From positions 91,362,501-91,426,500 of the forward strand of contig CM074858.1 of assembly GCA_037501455.1 (NCBI GenBank): a DNA stretch of 64,000 nt, given 5' to 3'. This DNA is from Lantana camara. Its lineage: Eukaryota > Streptophyta > Magnoliopsida > Lamiales > Verbenaceae. The first letter of the stretch is position 1. Each line of letters opens with the position of its first letter. The notes under the pieces were generated by a model that was not told the origin of the DNA, searched no databases, and was given only the letters and a program-made list of their open reading frames with translations. Positions 59,611-64,000 of the stretch are shown here, piece after piece. The position numbers and the translations under genes are program-made.

Positions 59611-60949
59611 GGTAAAATACTTAGGATCTTAGTACCCGTTGGGAAACGTGTTCCTCTTAGATCTTTGGGAATTATAGATCTTTGAAAAACAGTGGGAGCT
59701 ACATTAGGTTAAAGACCTTATCTTATGTATATCATTATTATTCAGCATGCTCACCTAGTTCTCTGCTTAGCATTTAGGTTGTAGTTCTGTGATTCTCTAC
59801 AATATGAAATGCAAACCCATTCGTATCCATCCTTAAGTCAAATAAGTTGACTAAGTCCTGACAAACTCTAAATGGCTTCGGATCCTAAAATTCATTTTAG
59901 AATCCGAATAGAGAAAGGCGTTCTCTAAAGGGCGAAGTTTTCAATTGTGAAAATTCGACCCGGGCCAAAAGAGAAGCAATCTGAGGTGAATGGATTTTTT
60001 TCCAAACCACTTAAGAGCAATTGAACCACCTCATAAAAATGTTACAAGGTATAACATTATGGAATTATTCAATATTCCAAATGAGGAAACAAGTGCACAC
60101 GAACAAGGTCTAAAGATCTTATTTGAAGATCTTATGGTCTCGATCATCAACTGAGAAAAGAGTTCTCAAGGCACTGATTGCTTACATTGCTTCCACCATC
60201 ATTCAAACCTTTTGTGCTCAACTAGAATGATGTTAATGTAGCATAGTTAATCATTTAGTTGATAATGGTCGAGAGCATCCTTAAGAAGGAATAAATGGTT
60301 GAGATGGTTAATTCTTCTTCTAAACTCCCTAAGTTAAAGGATTGAACGCCTAAAGAAGAAGAAACCCTTAAGAGCCCAATGGAGGGGCATGTAAGGGGTA
60401 CGCCCAAAAGACACTACAGATCAAATTGGACGTTTGCTCCTATGGTAGCAAATAAGGACTTTGAAAGGGAACTGCAAAGAGTATGAGTACTCTGAAATGT
60501 TACCTCGTTTAGTAATTCTACTAGGAATAGAATTCACTAGTCTTGAGTCAATTTTGCATAATCCGTTGTGCAAAGACTCAAGGCACTAATGTTCAGAACA
60601 TACAAACGAGATAACAAAAGTAAGTGAGATGACAAAGCTTCGAATTACTTTGGAATGTTGAGATATAAAAGGATTAGCAAGTCAGACACCTTAGGATTAT
60701 TCTATGAAAATGAACCTATAGAGTTGACTTTCTGTAAATCCTGTCTTGTGGGAAGCGTTCCTGAATCCCGTTTGTAAGAAACGTGGAACGTTCCAAAATT
60801 ATAGTGGATTTCGATCCATGCTGATGAGTGTAAGATGCTTAATGTAAGCACTAGATACAATCGTCAGTTTAATCATTATGAATGAATATACTTGTTGAAG
60901 TACAAATTCGAAACTTATATGAAATTCTTAGAATTTCAAAAGGAGGTTA

Positions 60950-62770
60950 GGAACCGAAGTAGTCATAAGTTATAGGTAAATCGATATGATCGAGATAGCC
61001 AATATCTTAGCAACTAATTCCTTAGTCATCTTAGAGATAATAGGATTATCTCTCAGTAAACTAATTCGAGAACACCTTAGTGTTTCCGAATGAGGGAATG
61101 AAACCTAATAGGATATGGTCCATTCCATAGTAAGCTTTACTGACTTATAAACATTCTAGGAATAAACTCCTAGAATATGCAGTTAGAGATTTTGAATTTA
61201 GTACCTTCCAAAATTAGTCCTTTAGTTGCACTATGCAATGTGGCATACTAAATTCCCTAATTATTCTTATCCAAGAATTTAATGGAATCCTCTTAAGTGA
61301 AGAGGATAGTGGGAGATAAGCTTGAAACGAGTTCAAGTTTATACAATAATGTAGGATATCATTTCTGCGATTCCCTTGGACAAAGGTTGTTTTTCTCAAG
61401 GAATGTACCTTTCTTAAGGAATCGTTCCTGTAGAAGAAGAAAGGCAAGCAAGCAGACCTCAAAGAAATTTGAGGATAGATATCCACGCCACATATAGAAG
61501 AAACGAGCCCATCTGATAAAACTTAGCCAAATTTTAGAGTATGTACACGTGTGAAACCCTTCTCTTAAGACGTGTTTAGAACGCGTTCCTAGATAGCCAA
61601 GGAATTACTTGAAGAAGAGACACTGTCAGATTTGGAATCTGAGTAGTGTAAGCAAGCCTTGAAATCCAATATGGATTCCATATACTCAAATCAAGTTTTG
61701 ACCTTGGTTGATCCACCTGATAGGATCAAGCTCGTGGAGCTTCGAGTGAATGAAAGCATTACAACCTTCTTGACGGTTAATATGTAAAAGTCCATTTGGA
61801 TTGTGTTTACCACATCCTCATATTCTGACTATGAGATATGATAAATGAATATGAGAACTATCTTGTTCAATATGAGATTGAAAGAGACTGAAATAAGGTA
61901 TTTCTAAAAGTCTCATATTCAGTGGGAGTATGCATAAGGTATGCAAATCCCTAAAGTCAATCTGTGGATTGATAAAGGCTTCTAGGAGTTAGACAATTCG
62001 ATTCCATAGGATAGTCAAATCGTTTGACACAGATGGAAGTCGAATAAGTCTTAAAAGTGTACATATGAAAGTTAGTGATGTAAGAGTCAATTTTGGTTCT
62101 TTAGAAGATGACATCCTTCTCATTAGGAATGTCAAGGATGACGTGAAAGTTACCAATTCTTGTTTAAGAAACAATTTAACATGAAAGATCTTAGTGATTA
62201 TCCTAGATTCTCGACATTCAGATCTATAGAAGATAGATCTAAGAGAATAAAAGGATTATCACAAAACGAGTACATAACCATAATACTAAAAGGAGTTTAG
62301 TATGGACAATGGAACATCTCTTTTGAAGAGTATGTGTCCTAAGATAACTTTAAGAAAGTTAGAATGTCCAAAATCCCTTTAAGTGAAAGGGTGCATAATG
62401 TATGAAAAGTTATATACTAAATTAGATATGGCGCAACACTAGGCGTAGTAGGCCGAATCTAATATGACCTCATAGAAGGTCATTAGATTCTTGTAAAGGA
62501 TGTCCTCAGAGTACTTGAGAAGAAATGAGGATATGTATTAGTTTACAGAGCCCAAAAGATCTTGTTGTTAGAAGGATATTTGATGTAACCATTCATCAAA
62601 CATAGATGATTGTGAAATCATTGAAAGGATACAACTTCTACCATAATGGTAATGCAATGTGTTGGAAAGGAGTTCCAAGGACGGACATCGCAAAACTCGA
62701 CTATCGTAGTTGAGAACTTAGTCGTATTATATAACGCTAAGTTAAGTGTTTGGGTAAGAAACTCCATCTA
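60950..62770 (+). pseudogene. Decayed copia pol of element A (integrase, RT, RNase H)
   Basis: In broken frames one can read an integrase C-terminal-like stretch (ILNLVPSKISP, about 61170). The RT start is MDSIYSNQVLTLVDPP (61672), followed by KVCKSLKSICGLIKASRS (61938) and DDILLIRNV (62107), where relatives have YVDDILLIGND. Next come DRSKRIKGLSQNEY (62232), then the RNase H block at 62510-62740 (GYNFYHNGNAMCWKG). Many stops and shifts interrupt it, so the element cannot make its own enzymes. The order identifies the Ty1/copia superfamily. Confidence 0.8.
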
Positions 62771-63047
62771 ACTTGTTAGATGAAGTTCCTAGCATGAAAC
62801 AACGCCTTTATCATATTGTATGATAAAATGGATGGTTGCTCAAGTAAGAGAACCAAGACCTCACCAAGAGACTGAACACGTGATTACGAATCACTTTATA
62901 AGGAAAAGGTGTTTCCTAAGAGATGTGTAAACAAGAGGGTCACATCAGCAGAGAATATGGCAGATCCACCTTGGAAACGCCCAAAGTCAATAGGCTCTCA
63001 AAGTGCATCTTGAGAAGATGGGACTTAGAGTACCTAAATGGCTTTTA

Positions 63048-63063
63048 CAGGCAAGTGGGAGAT
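63048..63063 (+). promoter_or_regulatory. Polypurine tract of element A
   Basis: CAGGCAAGTGGGAGAT immediately precedes the 3' LTR. The equivalent ATCTCCCACTTGCCCG follows the element B LTR at 49032. Confidence 0.8.
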
Positions 63064-64000
63064 TGTTAGGAATAGTGCCCTAGAAAGCCGATTCGACGTA
63101 ATCCGTTTTGGGACTTTCCTAGTATCACAGACAATCTTTGAATAATATGCGATTGATTAATATCATAGGCAAACACTTCTTTATATGCTCTTGTTTGGTA
63201 TGCGTTTACTTTAGCTGTGCATGTATGAGAACTCCCCTAATCCTGATGACTTTAGGACTCTACCATTTAGGTGAAATGGTTCATGAAACGAGCCCTATAT
63301 CACATAAGTCATGATTAGTAAAATACTCCAAGCCGATGAGTCCTACAGACAGTGGGAGTGTCAACCTGACTCCTCTAAGGCTTGCTTGTGGGATCACGCC
63401 CTTAAGAAGGACCACCTTGTTTCATGGAGGTGCAAAGTCTATAGTTGATACGTGCGTGATACATGAGGGTGCTTACTTTAATAAGTAAGTTCACTGAGGT
63501 GCCCCGTGTGAGAACATTCCTAAATGGGAAAGGAAGTTTCTATTTCAGGAAATGAAAACTTCCAGATTAGGAAATATCTCACGAGTCGTTGATGTGATTA
63601 ATTGATCCTTAGACTTGAGGTTCCATGTTTCTTTATGAGTTAACTTTGTAGTCTTTGGTATAAGCTTTAAAGGGTGTCGCCTTAGATAACTGATTCAAGG
63701 CTTATGCTGGGGCTGCATAAGTGACTCATGAAAGTGAATGAGACTCAAGAAAGGACCTACACTTGCATATGCAAGGTGATCTCTTATTGTGTAAGTCATT
63801 CATATGCCATATGGAGTCCTTGGCCAAGGCTAGTAGATCAAGACATCAAGAAAAGGGTTTCTTGGATTGAGATCAAATGGATATGAAATGCACTTAGCTT
63901 TCAGACCAGATTATTAGGGTTCTAATTATTCCCTTGCCCTAGATCTTGGTTGAGAGATAGTAAGTAGGAGGATTGTATCTCACATGAATCAATGACTTAA
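63064..64000 (+). repeat. 3' LTR of element A, truncated by the window
   Basis: It matches 45233-46170 nearly base for base. The remaining part of the LTR and the right-hand target duplication are outside the window. Confidence 0.95.

Larger units (their letters stand above)
45233..64000 (+). mobile_element. Ty1/copia element A, split by element B and cut by the window edge
   Basis: The 5' LTR begins at 45233 (TGTTAGGAATAGTGCCC), is interrupted at 46762 by element B, and continues at 56847-57608. The primer site (57611) and the internal region (57609-63063) follow, then a purine tract and the start of the 3' LTR (63064). Coding order in the internal region is integrase, RT, RNase H, which is copia order. 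Both LTR starts are nearly identical over the part visible. Confidence 0.92.

Overview
The window is plant nuclear DNA, probably from a eudicot. It is AT-rich, has intron-bearing genes with GT...AG boundaries, and is filled with plant-type transposable elements nested in one another. I cannot name the species. Only one host gene keeps a long, nearly intact reading frame: a phospholipase D of the delta type (39628-44888) that has lost its 5' end.

Layout. 1-1271: tail and 3' LTR of a Ty3/gypsy element whose body lies outside the window. 1272-11630: a decayed Tat-lineage Ty3/gypsy element with gag, protease, RT, RNase H and integrase on the plus strand, and a spliced antisense gene on the minus strand (10165-7251). 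11710-31113: a Mutator-like element (MULE) with a MURA transposase on the plus strand and a convergent SUMO-protease-like (ULP1, with an upstream DUF1985-like region) gene on the minus strand. Between the two genes lies a large foldback made of 118-bp tandem repeats and a roughly 190-bp palindrome. A complete Tekay/Del chromovirus with 3.2-kb LTRs (15385-26534, target duplication ATTCT) has inserted into the 118-bp array. Without it the MULE would be about 8.2 kb.

31114-37038 holds a CGGTT-rich foldback, a solo LTR of a copia family (32174-34098, target duplication ATCCA), remnants of an alpha/beta-hydrolase gene, and a mostly featureless stretch. 37039-39627 is a second, one-ended copy of the same MULE family. 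It has picked up a four-exon host gene fragment that I recognise as the small cysteine-rich protein family homologous to human C9orf85 (DUF2039), a Pack-MULE-like capture. Its inner end, in half of the palindrome, is joined directly to the middle of the PLD C2-domain exon.

45233-64000: copia element A on the plus strand, whose 5' LTR is split by copia element B of the same family in the opposite orientation (46763-56846, target duplication CTAAG). The two internal regions form an inverted repeat with arms of more than 5 kb. Their LTRs carry dense CACGTG (G-box) clusters. Their leaders carry a GC-rich island of short hairpins and a four-fold dispersed motif. Their coding sequence (integrase, RT, RNase H in copia order) is decayed but recognisable.

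Most autonomous genes here are dead. Many of their stop codons fit C-to-T change at CAG or TGG codons, as expected from long-term cytosine methylation. The points most worth a second look are the MULE with its ULP gene and central foldback, the captured DUF2039 gene, and the MULE/PLD fusion point with the downstream C2-less PLD frame and its altered first HKD motif.
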